Assembly (NCBI GenBank): GCA_028554795.2
Contig: JAPYKE020000563.1
Coordinates: 1-64,000, forward strand
Origin: Sinohyriopsis cumingii
Taxonomy: Eukaryota > Mollusca > Bivalvia > Unionida > Unionidae
DNA: 64,000 nt
Direction: 5' to 3'
The position numbers and the translations under genes are program-made. Below the pieces are notes generated by a model. That model was not told where the DNA came from, ran no database searches, and worked only from the letters and a program-made list of their open reading frames with translations. Of the stretch, positions 41,271 through 53,420 are shown piece after piece (positions within the stretch are counted from its first letter, which is position 1; every line of letters starts with the position of its first letter).

Positions 41271-43262
41271 TTTATGGAATTTACACTTTGTATGTGAAAT
41301 TCATATAATAAAACTTTGTCTTCTGCTTGTGAGGAAACCATTGCACCAAGGTGGGTTAATCATAGAAGCAGTGCACCAGTCATGTTTGGTGCACTCTTGC
41401 ATCCAAACCTGAAACTGTGAGCCAGAACCTTAGGTTATGGTGTATCTGCACCCAACACATAAGAACATTAAGCACCAAAGACTATGGTACACCACCAATA
41501 GTAAACCTTGAACCCAGACTTGGTTCTTTATTTTGTTTTATCCCCCACCCCCTTTGTTGAATGGATAAAGAATAATTGCTATACGGCCACTGCACTTGCA
41601 TGCTTCAGCTCTGTACATCTGTATTTAAAAGTACTTTCAGTTAGAAAAGCATATGTAATTGCTTGCTGCTAATCGTAATTTTATTTAACAAGCTTTAAAA
41701 ACAAATTTGTGTTCTAACTGATTTAACTTGCACTAACAATGCTTTGGACCATAATGTATTGCATTTCAGAATGTTATTTATACATTAAGCACGCTACCAT
41801 TTCACAAAGATGTAATGTAAGTCACTTCATTTGTTTGGCTCATCTATTCTGTTATTAAATAATGTTACCTTTATTTGACGCCTCTGCACATTAATTGCAC
41901 CCTTAGAATAACATCGTTCCCTTAGAATATGATAGTATATCCTCAAGTGAACCAAACGCTGATGACAAGACGGACACTTACTGAATCCATTGTTTCTCGT
42001 GAACGAGGGGTGTCGTGATGCCACGTTCATAAAAGTCTCAGTGTCTTTAAATAGAATTTTCAGCCTTTTAAGACCAGGTAAATTGCAACATTTTTCAACA
42101 TTTTGAATCTAACAAAAAATATGAGAGCAAAGAAAAAACTTTCAAACATTATGCAGTAGTGGTTCTTTAAGTCCAACTACTGAGAGCTATTTTAATAAAT
42201 CTTCTGATCAAAACCCCAAATCAATGACTTTTTGTTCATCAGGTGTAGTAATAATAATATAAATATAGCTGATGTGACAGGCACATGTCAGGAGTCCATT
42301 TAGAACCAGAGAGAACCAGAGAGATCATATGAAGTCTATTTGTGAAAACATCATGCTGATATGTCCATCCATTCAGGAAGTGTTGTGATAACAAGATGTT
42401 CAAGATGGTCACTGTAAATAGAATTTTGGACATCAGATCAGCAGTTTTGATTTACAACCAATTAAACATCATAAGAAGTCTTTGAATGAAAACCCCATGT
42501 TGATATAACCAGCCATTCAGAAGGAGTAGGAATAACAAGATTTTCAAGATGAACTTTGTGGCGGTCATACTGAATTTTCAATTGGCATCATTTTCATTTA
42601 GGACCAGCCAGACATCCTAAGAAGTCCTCGGGTGAAAACTCCCATGATTTTCCATTCAGTGATGACAAGATTTTTCAAGCTCGGTGTTTAGGTGAAGCAG
42701 CAATAACAAACTGTGCTGACATATGGGCAGAGAAAGACAACAGGCCATCCCACAAATTTTTCTGGTGTAATACCAGTAGAGCTAAAATCACTCATAGAAA
42801 ATATATTGAATAATGACACTGATATCAGTGAATACTTCAAAACAGTGGCATTTTGTTATTCTTTTATACTTAAGACATGAAATATCAGATATCACCTTGA
42901 ATATTTCATGCAAGACATAGACAACTTTTCACAATATAGATATTTATGACAATCCCCGACCAACTCCTCCCCTTTCAGCTAGTCAGCCCCCTCCCTAAAA
43001 ACATACTTTGTTTTTCAGGTCAAAGTTTCTACAAAGCATTCACCTATTTTGCATGTGGCTTGTTTGCAACACCCTTAAAAAAATTGTTTTGCTTCTTAAT
43101 TGCAAAATAGAACTATGTTATCAAAGCACAAACTTACAGGCTTGAAACCAAAAGTTTAAAACATTGGACCTCCATGGCTTGAAATTGATGCTAGTTACAA
43201 TTGTGAAATACAAGTAAACTGTTAACTGAAAAAGTTCAATAGAATTTTGTTCTTACTGATAT
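41271..43262. other. Non-coding DNA, no gene recognised
   Basis: No domain found in either strand. Weak direct repetition exists around 42350-42660 (CATTCAGRAAG...GTGATAACAAGATKTTCAAGAT occurs three times with changes). Confidence 0.5.
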
Positions 43263-45660
43263 CACTGGTCAACAGTGAAATCATTACTGACTTGAAAAGG
43301 CCCTAATCTGTAGTATTTTGGTGTGCCGAACACGAATATAACCGTGAAAAATTTGTATTGGCTCTCGTTTTGAAGATATTCATATACCTCATTTTCTATG
43401 TTTCACTGTGTAAATTTCTCCAGTAGGACTGCAGCAACATCCGGAATAATGATGTAACATTGCATAATACCATCATGCTCACATCATCCACAGTTGATTG
43501 CATCATTTTCTGATGCAATGCAATACTAATGCCATGCGGCTGCTGAAGTAAGTTGACGTCAGCAGTGTACTATACATGTGTAGGCCTATTATACTAATGC
43601 CAGGCGGCTGCTGAAGCTGACGTAAGCAGTGTACTATATAAAGCCCAATCAGATAGGTTCAGCATTTAAAATATTTTAGACGTTGTGCGAGACAGTTCAA
43701 GCTACTGTTACATAAAACTTATTATTTTATCCATTTACGTACAATAAAGAACAGTAATGCCTTGAAAGTGTGTTAATACCGCGGACAATTTTTGCTATAT
43801 TTGTGGGGAAGTGACATTTGCCAACCAGAAGAAAAGTATCAATTCTCAAGTGAAGAAGGCATATCATCTTTACTTCGGATGCAAGGTTGGTGACCAAGAC
43901 AAGCCTTGGGCTCCGCATATATGCTGTGCTACATGTACAACACAGCTTTCACAGTGGTTGAATTGCAAAAGGTCATCAATGCCGTTTGCAGTCCCAATGG
44001 TGTGGAGAGAGCCAAGCAACCACCTAAATGACTGTTACTTCTGCTTGGTTCCTCCTCTTTCCGGCGGAATAACGAAGCGAAAGAAGTCGAGAATAGTCTA
44101 CCCAAACATTCCGTCTGCATTGAGACCAGTTCCACATGGTGAGGGACTTCCTATTCCAGAACCTCCAGCAGAATATTCTCTTGATTCATCTGACGAAGAC
44201 AAAGGTGAGTCGACCTGTTCTTCTCCTGGTCCATCAGCATGCAGTGATCCAGATTTTCACTGTGGTGCATCATCAACCCCACACAGAATAACACAGGAAG
44301 AACTAAATGACCTGATTCGTGATTTGGACTTATCAAAGAACAAGGCAGAATTGCTAGGATCAAGACTCCAACAATGTAATCTTCTAGAAGAAGATGTCAC
44401 AATTACTGCATATCGAAAGCGCCACCAGCAATTGGAGCCTTTCTTCAGAAAGGAAAGTAATCTGATATTCTGTTCCGATATTGAGGGCCTCATGAATGCT
44501 TTAAAAATCACTCATGACCCACAAGAATGGAGACTATTTGTGGACTCTTCGAAACTGAGTCTCAAGGCTGTGCTTTTGCACAATGGAAACATTCTTCCAT
44601 CTATTCCAGTAGCGTATGCTGTCCACATGAAAGAGACATACGATAACTTAAGGCAGCTACTGAATTCCATTGAGTATAACAAGTACAGCTGGCACCTCTG
44701 TGGTGATTTGAAGGTAGTTGCCCTTTTAATGGGACTGCAGCAAGGATATACAAAATACATGTGTTTCTTATGCGAGTGGGATAGCCGAGCAAGGGAAATG
44801 CACTACATGAGGAAGGAATGGACTCACAGGCAGAATGTAGCCATTGGAGAGAAGAATATCCAACACCCAGCTCTGGTTGAGGCTCAGAAAATCTTGCTAC
44901 CACCCCTTCACATCAAACTAGGTTTGATGAAGAACTTCGTGAAAGCCATTGACCGGACTTTGCCAGCATTCCGATACCTGCATGAAAAATTCCCTCGACT
45001 CAGCGAAGCAAAGATTAAAGAGGGAGTTTTTGTGGGTCCTCAGATTCGAGAGCTTTTCAAAGATGACCGGTTCAACAACTTGCTGGAAGGTGACGCGAAA
45101 CAAGCATGGAATGCTTTTCGCCTAGTTTCTACAAACTTCCTCGGAAATGTTAGGGCAGAAAACTATAAGGAACTAGTAGAAGACATGTTGATGAAGTATA
45201 AGAAACTTGATGCAATATGTCTCTAAAGATTCACTTCCTTCATTCCCATTTGGATTTCTTTCCTAGCAACTGTGGTATTGTTAGTGATGAACACGGCGAA
45301 CGTTTTCATCAAGATATCGCAACAATGGAACAAAGATACCAGGGAAAATGGTCCACTACAATGCTGGCTGACTACTGCTGGACACTCCTCAGAGATGCTC
45401 CCGAACAGCTGTACAAGAGACAGGCGAAGAAATCTAAGATGTAGTCAATGACTTGATTTTTTATAGGTAGGCTATTACAGTTGACCTTTTACTATTGGAA
45501 TGCATTTCGTTATGTAAACATTAATTTCTTGCAGATTACAAAAAACTAGAGCCAATTTTGCAATTTGACTGTCATATTCGTGTTCAGCACATAAAAATTG
45601 ATAAGAATTGACTAATTTTATTTCAGTAACATGACTTTTGTAAAAATTTGTTGTCCAGTG
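43263..45660 (+). mobile_element. CACTGG-ended DNA transposon, copy 2 (inactivated)
   Basis: 2398 bp, inverted relative to copy 1 and nearly identical along its full length. Ends CACTGGTCAACA and TGTTGTCCAGTG, TAT outside both ends. The gene has a stop at codon 3 and a frameshift near 45209. Confidence 0.85.
43757..45444 (+). pseudogene. Putative DDE transposase, inactivated copy
   Basis: Same 562-residue protein family as 25293-26981 and nearly identical to it. Codon 3 CGA has become TGA (43763-43765), a C-to-T change at a CpG, so translation could only begin at the internal ATG at 43811, which removes the first cysteines of the zinc finger. Near 45209 a 1-bp deletion (CTTGGCTGC in copy 1, CTTGATGC here) shifts the frame and removes the conserved C-terminal segment with the presumed catalytic Glu, whose codons persist in another frame (45217-45444). 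Putative residues D263 and D317 are intact. Two small lesions against an otherwise matching sequence indicate recent inactivation. Confidence 0.85.
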
Positions 45661-46048
45661 TATTTTGTATTCAGATTCTCTACATATTAAACATGCTAGT
45701 CAATACAGAAAATATCCTAATGTTTTCCTACTTGAAAATATTACAACTATAAAAAAAATATTAGTACCGAATAAAACGTTAATTTTGAGTCCTGGTCGCT
45801 TTTGTGTGTGCAGGGTTATGGACAGGATTTGTGGTCCCTAGGAAATATTCTCCAGTAGACCCCTATGAATTACAAATTGGGATGGTTGTTGGGCCCCCTG
45901 ACCTTTGTGGGCCCTCAGAATTTTGTCCTCGTTGTCCTACTCTGTCCGTGGCCATTTGTTTCCAGCTGACTATCACTTTTGTTGCACAAGAGACTGTGCC
46001 AAACAAACGTGATATTAACAGGTTCCACTCCAATTAACTTATGAAAAT
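45661..46048. other. Non-coding DNA
   Basis: Nothing recognised apart from the SINE target site at its right end. Confidence 0.5.
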
Positions 46049-46295
46049 GGGGCCCCGAGTGGCTGAGTGGTCTAAAGCGCTCTTCGTTACGGATCACTGC
46101 CATCTCACCTCTGTCTGCGGCGGTTCGAGTCTAAGATTCAGCCAATGTGGGCATGTGAGAAAGCTTGCCAGTAGCTTCTCATGGGTCGGTGGTTCTTTCC
46201 GGGGTTTTCCGGGTTCTTCCTCCACCATTAATACTGGCCGCCATGTATAGCCTATCGTGCTGAAAAATGGCGTTAAACCCCACAACAACAACAAC
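46049..46295 (+). repeat. Complete tRNA-derived SINE, family 1, with 13-bp TSD
   Basis: 247 bp: tRNA-Leu/Ser-like head (GGCCCCGAGTGGCTGAGTGG, B-box GGTTCGAGTC), central body, 3' part TGGCGTTAAACCCCACAAC followed by CAA repeats. Flanked by AACTTATGAAAAT at 46036-46048 and 46296-46308, a 13-bp target-site duplication typical of LINE-mediated insertion. Confidence 0.92.
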
Positions 46296-46308
46296 AACTT
46301 ATGAAAAT

Positions 46309-47721
46309 TATAGTTTATTTGCAATTCGTGATTGAAAAGTATTTTTACTCCTAATCTGTGATTAGCAAGTTCTTTGTTCATGTGATGTGCCCATTTGGCA
46401 TACATATCAAGGGCAGGGAATATCTCTGCCAACGTATGTGAGGATCATACTTTTTTAATGCAATTATTAATAAATGAGGCAATGAAAATTTAAAGCAAGT
46501 TTTGAGATATGCAAGATTAAAATATAAATGTAACTGCTTTCTTTGTTTTGAAGAAGAAAAAAAACAAGATAACAATTCCATGCATCTTCCACACAAATGA
46601 TAAAAGGTAGCATAATCTGTCATACAGATGTTCATAATTTAATCATCATAGTAATGAAGATCCACATTAATATGGCTTTTCAGATGGAACAGCATTGGAA
46701 GACTGAAGCATAGCACTCTCTGTTTTCCCAGCATGAAGACCATCCTCAAGAACAAATATGTTCACTCTCTGCATGTGATGAGGGTTTACAAAAGAAACCA
46801 GTTGAACCCTTGTGGCTAGTGATTCTGGAAGCAAGATTTCTCTTTAAGCTGTAATTAGTGCACTCTACTGCATGTTTTGATGTGCTGGAATGGCTGTAGA
46901 TGAATGGTACCAATCATAAAGTTCATCCTGATGGTTTTGATTGGAGTTTTCCACTCTGAATTTTTGTGTGTGTTCCAGTTAGCATGACCTTGTCTGTCCA
47001 GCACATATGTAGGAACTTGGACTGCTGTGTCTCTTATTCCTAGTCCATCTATGTCCAAGAGAACTGACAGTCTTTGCACTGACTTCTAGAACAGAATATG
47101 AGAATCATCAACAATCTGGTCAACCATTTGTCAGAATATTGGCTTCCTGTTCTGTTTTGAACTGTGGGTCTGTCTCTTGTGTTTTATCATTGCCATTTTG
47201 GTTATGCAAAAATCCTCCAACTGTGTGTACCGAAACCTCGTGTTCCTGAAACTTTCCCTTTACCTGTTTGTTCATATTTGTCCTTTTAAGTACGACTTTC
47301 AAGTTCTGGGAAACTTCTTTCTTCTCAAGTGGAATTATTCTCGTAGAAACTCTTCACCATTTTCTAAAAGAAGAAAAACCCAAGAAACATTGCAAATAAA
47401 TTATTTTAAGTATCTGATTACTGCATGAGACATGATAAATTCAGTGTGATTTGTTTTTCCCGGTTCCAGTTTGATATTAAATCCAAATGTAGTACAACTG
47501 CTGTATTGACAAAAGCATAATGTACATTTAAACAAGGCTAAATACCCAGTTTGAGTTACACATTAAGAAATTATGCAATGTTTGTTTCCCACAAATGTTA
47601 CACAAACATGCACACACACAAAGAAAAATAATCAAATGAATTGTCTTAATCCATGCACCTTATATTCCATCATTTTATGTATATTAATAAGAAACCCATC
47701 CTCTCCAAACACCTAGATAAT

Positions 47722-47722
<1 letters not shown>
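46309..47722. other. Mostly non-coding; possible coding remnant on minus strand
   Basis: On the minus strand about 47428-46800 reads as loosely protein-like in shifting frames (EVSVHTVGGFLHNQNGNDK; RLSVLLDIDGLGIRDTAVQV; IRMNFMIGTIHLQPFQHIK). I recognise no family, and stops are frequent. A decayed gene or transposon is possible. Confidence 0.25.

Positions 47723-47760
<38 letters not shown>
47723..47760. repeat. (CA)n microsatellite
   Basis: About 19 CA units just upstream of the LINE region. Confidence 0.95.
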
Positions 47761-47763
<3 letters not shown>

Positions 47764-48012
47764 AGTCCGGAACAAAAGTACTGAGGACCAAAGCAACAAC
47801 AGAAGCCCACCAAGCTGAAACAAAGAACAAAGGACTTGGAACAAAGGAATCCCACCATACAAAGAATAAGGTTAAAAACATTCACTAAACCTGTGGGTAT
47901 ACAATTATTCTGTGCTGTTTTAAACAAATAATAACTTTCTAACTACTCCATTCTACTTCTATTCTTCTTTATTACATAACATAATAACTCCTGTTTGGCA
48001 CCATTATCCTGA

Positions 48013-48400
48013 AACAAGTGCTAGGTACCATACTAACGAACACTTGGACCGAGTCCTTGCATATTTTAAGCACCAAAAATCACTGCAAAATTCTCAGTTA
48101 TTAGATAATGCCAACTGCTACTTACTAATCTATCAAATATTAACTAACCATATTCTACCTTTTCTGATTATTCCGAAAACAGGTGCTAGGTCGCACACTA
48201 GCATTCACCTGGACTTGTGTCCTTACATATTTCTAAGCACAAAGAAAATACGCTGTAAGATTCATAGTTATCGGATAATCTACCACTATTTTTCCAACCT
48301 TACTCTACTAAAAACCTAACCACTCTCAGGTGAAAACAAATCCGAAAACAGGTACTAGAAAGCATACTAGTAAACACCTAGGCAGAATCCTAACAAGTCT
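48013..48400. repeat. Tandem repeats at 5' end of the LINE
   Basis: Three imperfect copies of a 165-169-bp unit, marked by AAACARGTGCTAGG-like starts at 48018, 48183 and 48352, each followed by ACTA-x-CGAACAC-type and TTAAGCACAAAG-type segments. Such monomers act as promoters in some LINEs (inference). Confidence 0.6.
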
Positions 48401-48849
48401 GTTAGCTCTTACAATATTTACAGAGATTTTACCATGATCACATGCTCTCCACAATTAGAAACAAACATACAATCCAAAACAACCCCAATATGATTACAAA
48501 CACCAACTAAACTATAACCAAAACAAATACTTCAAAATACTGAAAAATCAAAAAGGCAACCAAAGTAAAAAACTAAACAAAACACCCACTCCAAGAACTC
48601 AAAAGGAAGTAATCCATAATAACGTTACACCTGGCCCATCAGGAATCACAAGCAAAAAGGGAACTAAATCCCAACAACAACCAAATAACTCAATTAAATC
48701 AGACAGCTTCCCCACTAAGAACAGCCACAAGAAATAAAAAATCTCCACCCCTACACAAAAAACAATTAATAAAACCAATTCGAACAAACAGTGTCCACCC
48801 AAAACCACAAAAACAAGTAATACACAACAGCCAAACCTCAGGGACCCAC

Positions 48850-49802
48850 CTTGGGAGCAAAACCCCTCTTAAACAGAACACCAGCACAATTAACAAATTT
48901 GATCAATCCCCTATTCAGGAGAAAACCACTGAAAAATTTAAATACACAGGGAAAGTAAAGGGCCCGATGAAACCCAAAACTCAAACAAACCCTAACCATA
49001 TTCGAACCAAAAACACAGGGACAACCCACCCACAACATCATCGAGACAAACCAAAATACCACATACTAGAACACACACTATACATCAGCAGGAAGTCCAA
49101 CCAACTGTTAAGCACTAACAGCATCATGCCAGCCCTACTAAGAGTACATTAGGGACAGTTTAGACTATTAAGGCCAAAAACTAACTACTAAATCATCCAC
49201 TGCAGCACCTTCAGTCAAGTAGAAAAACTACCACAAATTGAAAACATAGGGCACATTAAAATCAAACTAGAAAGGCACTGTAAGATGCAGAAAAAACCAC
49301 ACAACCCTGCATCTTCTAAATCAACACCCAACAAATAAAGCAAACCCTTGTAATGAACCTACCCAACCAACCCCCACAAACAAACTTTAAGGGAGTACTA
49401 ACACTCTGTGGTCACAACGAAGACCTAAACATTGAATTATTATTCAAAAAACTAAACGAAAATGAAACTTTAGTCCAAAACAGCCATAGACTTAAAAGTT
49501 ACAAAGGACAAAACACCTCAAAAGCTGCACTAGAATCCACCAAACCACTAGCACCATTGGTCAAGCTAGGCCCATACGGGGTGAGAAACAGACTCAAACC
49601 CTTTATTACCAAACCTAGGTTTTGCAAAACATGTCAACATTGGGGACACTATGCCCTCAAATGTCGATACAAACAAAGATGTCAACACTGTGGTGGCCAA
49701 CACAAGGGTACATATCACTCACACAACCAAAAATGCCCTAACTGCAGGGACCCTCACCATCCCAAAGCAGCCGAATGTCCCTATACAATTAAAGAAAGAT
49801 GA
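48850..49802 (+). pseudogene. LINE ORF1 (gag-like, CCHC zinc knuckles)
   Basis: The best part is 49353-49802. After GVLTLCGHNEDLNIELLFKK and a basic stretch (YGVRNRLKPFITKPRF) come three knuckles: CKTCQHWGHYALKC (canonical CCHC), CQHCGGQHKGTYHSHNQKC, and CPNCRDPHHPKAAEC. This nucleic-acid-binding module is standard for ORF1 of I and jockey LINEs. The upstream part is frame-shifted. Confidence 0.75.
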
Positions 49803-50278
49803 TCATTGCTCTAATGAACAACAAACAATTACATACCTTGCAGCTAAAAATATAGTAAACAAAACAAAAATACCCACCAAACAACGTTAGGCTAGTGAAA
49901 CACTAAATAACCAAAATCAAACTATACTAAGCAGACACCCCAACCCCAAAAATAAGCAGACACCCCAACCCCAAAAACGAAAACCATAACTAACCAATAT
50001 TCAACAAATACAAAAACAAACCAAAGACAGGAAAAACCTAAACCAAATCAGCATCATAGCCAATCTAGCTGTAACAAAAAAATAAACCCACCACCCAATG
50101 ATAGCAAAACCCATCCTCTTAGACACACTAAAGAAACTATCTGAATTAGATAGCAACAACCCACCTAACCTAGCAACCATAATAACAACAATAAACCCCA
50201 AAATAATTAAGCATTTCAAATCCACACTTGCAATTACTCCCCTGACCATCAATATAGCAGAAAAATCTAACACCAACA

Positions 50279-51014
50279 ATGAATAATACAACCAAAAAAG
50301 AACTTATAATCTGGCAATGGAACTGTAGGGGATCAATCAAAGCCTCTCAGAGCTACTTTTTAAAATTAATAAATCAATCAATCAAACCAGATATCATTTG
50401 CCTCCAAGAAACACACCATTCAGAAAACCTAAAACGTTTACCTATGATCCCAGGGTACTCACCAGGCATATTCAAACACTGTAATAATGGACAAAGGGGA
50501 GGTGGCCTGGCAATATTTTTACTAGAAACATTAACAAACTTAGAAACCCTACCAGTTGCAACTGCCAATGAACCCAACAACACCCTTGAAATACAATCTA
50601 TCCTAATAAGTACTGGAACAACTACTATTCAAATTACAAACATATATGACCCAGGAGGCAATAACCAACAAGTAAACTACCACCAAAAACCCAACAAACA
50701 ACTTAATCATCTGTGGTAACTTCAATGCACACAATGAGTTATGGGGAGAAAATATGAATGACAAAAGAAGAAAGATGATCGAAGATTGGATAACAAAATA
50801 TAATCTAGTCATCCTCAATGATAGATCAAAAACCAGATTAAATCCTGAGGATGGCTCCCTCTCAGCCATTGACCTAACCATATGCACACCCAAACTTGCA
50901 CGAATAACTAACTGGTGTGTAGACCAAGAAAATACATTAGGCAGTGACCACTTCCGCATCATCATCACCATCCAAATTACAACCCAACATAACCCCATTG
51001 AAGTCCCCTCCTAG
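50279..51014 (+). pseudogene. LINE AP-like endonuclease domain
   Basis: ELIIWQWNCRGSIKASQSYF (motif I), PDIICLQETHHS (motif with catalytic Glu), GGGLAIFL, then after a frameshift at about 50715 NFNAHNELWGENMND (catalytic Asp/Asn), SAIDLTICTPKLA, and LGSDHFRIIITI (catalytic Asp-His). In intact LINEs this nicks the target DNA. It starts at an ATG just after the ORF1 remnant. Confidence 0.8.
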
Positions 51015-51920
51015 ATGGAAATATGACAAAGCAGACTGGGATAAATTCAAAAATATCTTTTCAACCATAGACACTTAAGATCTAGAAAACCCAGATACCA
51101 ATATCTTCCATGATAATATAATTAAATCCATCTACAATATAGCTAGTTTATGCATAACAAAAACTTTAAGATCCCCAAATAAAAAATCAATACCCTGGTG
51201 GAGTGACCTATGCAGCACAGCACGTAACTGTAGCAATAATATTTACCCCAAAACGAAATAACAAATTAACCTATCCTAACCTCTATCTACAAAACCAACA
51301 GATCAAATATGTTAAGGCAGTAAGATTCCTAAAAATGTATTTCGACAGCCACCTAACCCGGGAACACCATATAGATATCCTTATACAAAGCTGCAATAAA
51401 GACTTAAATCTCTTAAGGAACTTCAAGGGTACTACATGGGGATCCAACCAAGAAACCTTACTTACCATCTACAAAACCCTTGTAGGATCCAAATTAGACT
51501 ATGGTTGTCAAGTGTATAACTCAGCAAAACAACCACTCCTAAACAAACTAGATGCCATTAAAAGAAAAGCCGTAATCATTTGCACAAGCACACTCCCCCT
51601 CCATCTCATCGGACAAGCTTCAAGTCCTCGCTGGGGAACTACCGCTAAAACTGAGACGACAAGAAATGTTACTCAGATACTCCACTTGATTAGCTAACCA
51701 TCCAAACATGCATCCCACTAAAATTGCCATTAGCAGATGTAACATCACTTTTAGCCACAAACTAGTTCTAAACATACCAGGTGGCAAAGTAATCCTAGAA
51801 CTTAAGGAACAACTTCCAATACTTGAACAACAGGAATAACACACCAAACCACCTGACCAAACCCCTTGGACACAAACCAAACCAAGGGTAAACACCATGG
51901 CCACATAATACGGAAACAAA
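51015..51920 (+). pseudogene. LINE reverse transcriptase remnant with core deleted
   Basis: After WKYDKADWDKFKNIFSTID (51014-51075) and SIPWWSDLCS (51190-51220), the RT core with its FxDD box is absent: the sequence jumps to the post-catalytic part VAIIFTPKRNNKLTYPNLYL (about 51233), KAVRFLKMYFDSHLTREHHI (51317-51375) and LGSKLDYGCQVYNSAKQPLL (51480-51540). So several hundred codons are deleted near 51230. Confidence 0.7.
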
Positions 51921-52480
51921 TTGGAACAAGAAAATAAACTAAAATCCATAATCGCAAATGACATACTGGACAACTACCCTGGTTTCATTAAAATATACTC
52001 AGACGGATACAAAACAGTTGAGCCACCCAGAATGGCAGCTACAATAGTAATCCCTGAATTTAACATGCAAATAGGAACCAGGTTACCGGACCATTGCTCT
52101 ATATACACTACTGAATTCTGGGTAATTACTGAATCACTTCATTGGATCAAAAACAATAACATCCAAAAAACAGTCATTATTAGCGACTTCCTTAGTGTAA
52201 TAAACTCAATTAAAAATCGAAACACTAATTCAAGACATCTGTTCCTTGATGGGCCTTCCATATGCTCAAAAAATTATCCACAAGAGATCAAATAGTCGAG
52301 TTCATGTGGGTGCTATCACATATAGGAATCCCTGGCAATGAACAGGCTGATAAAGTCACAAAAAGTAAGTTAGGAGACCGCAACCCAGCCACACTTAGAT
52401 ATAGCATCACAGAAGCTCAATGCTTCATAAACACTTATATCAATCAACAATGGCAAGAACACTGGAATCCCAACCCGTAA
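51921..52480 (+). pseudogene. LINE RNase H domain
   Basis: IKIYSDGYKTVE (first Asp, about 51988), YTTEFWVITESLHWIK (Glu), KTVIISDFLSVINSIKNR (Asp, about 52170), then after a frameshift FMWVLSHIGIPGNEQADKVT (about 52303-52355, the H...E.AD segment). Its presence separates this element from jockey/CR1 LINEs. Confidence 0.8.
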
Positions 52481-52889
52481 AGGTAGGAAACTTCACTCCA
52501 TCCTAAAAACAGTTAACAGGTCCATTAAACCACCCAAATGTAACAATGTTGACCAAAAAGTAATTAACTGAATAAAGACAGGTAAGACCAAATTAGCAGG
52601 CAGTTTTGGTAAATACATAGGCCCCAAACATGTAAACATAAACTGCTACCACTGTCACACAGTAAAAGACCTGAACATGTATTCAATAATTGCACTAAAT
52701 TCAAACTAGCAAGAACCATTTTCCAAAAAGCACAAAAAGTAATTAGATCCCCTAATACCTTTCCAGAAATTCAAGTTTTGAAAAACCCTAACATTCAATT
52801 AATATCCCATAATATATTAAAATTCCTAGAAAAAACAGAACTTAAAAACAGGATATAACCAGCCCCAAACAACCTTGTCAGGCAGTTAA

Positions 52890-53340
52890 CAAGAGATGTG
52901 TGACTTTGACATGTCTAACGAGACCCGATTTTTCAGCAAAGAAACCCGTCTCCAGTTAACAAATATCAGATAACCTCCTTCACTAAACTTATCTCCATAC
53001 AAAAACCGATTACTCTAATTAAAAACATAAAAAAAAACAACCATAACTAGCAGTCAGGCTAACAAACCTAAAATTAAGGGAAAACCAAAAAATAAGTTCA
53101 GATATCCTTGACACGTCCCAGCGACCTGAGTAATTTGGCAAAGATATGTCTTATTAAAACAGAGTTAGCCTGAAATAAAATAACAACACATAAATAAAGC
53201 AAACCAAATCAACTATCATATTAGTAAACAAGCTAATAAATTTAAAAACTAGGGACTAAATTAGATCAGATGTCTTTGACATGTCATAGAAACCCGATCT
53301 TTCGGCAAAGACATCTATCTTAATAAAATAAAACTTAGCC
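52890..53340. repeat. Repeated 3' non-coding segment of the LINE
   Basis: Three imperfect copies of a segment of the form AGATRTCYTTGACATGTC...CCGATYTTTCGGCAAAGA, starting near 52889, 53100 and 53268, the last two also sharing the TTAGCCTGRAAATAAAATAA tail. Confidence 0.6.
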
Positions 53341-53420
53341 TGGAAATAAAATAATAGCTCCATCAATAAAACTGTAACAAAATAAACCAAACAACCCTAA
53401 AAAAAACCACATCAAGAACA

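Larger units (their letters stand above)
48000..53420 (+). mobile_element. Degenerate I-group LINE (RNase H-bearing)
   Basis: Plus-strand order: tandem 5' non-coding repeats (48013-48400), ORF1 remnant with CCHC knuckles (about 48850-49802), AP endonuclease (50279-51014), partial reverse transcriptase (51203-51900), RNase H (51921-52440), and repeated 3' non-coding sequence (52890-53340). An RNase H domain after RT points to the I superclade (I, Nimb, Ingi, Loa and similar). The whole plus strand is conspicuously rich in A and C and poor in G. Both ends are approximate and no target-site duplication was found. Confidence 0.75.
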
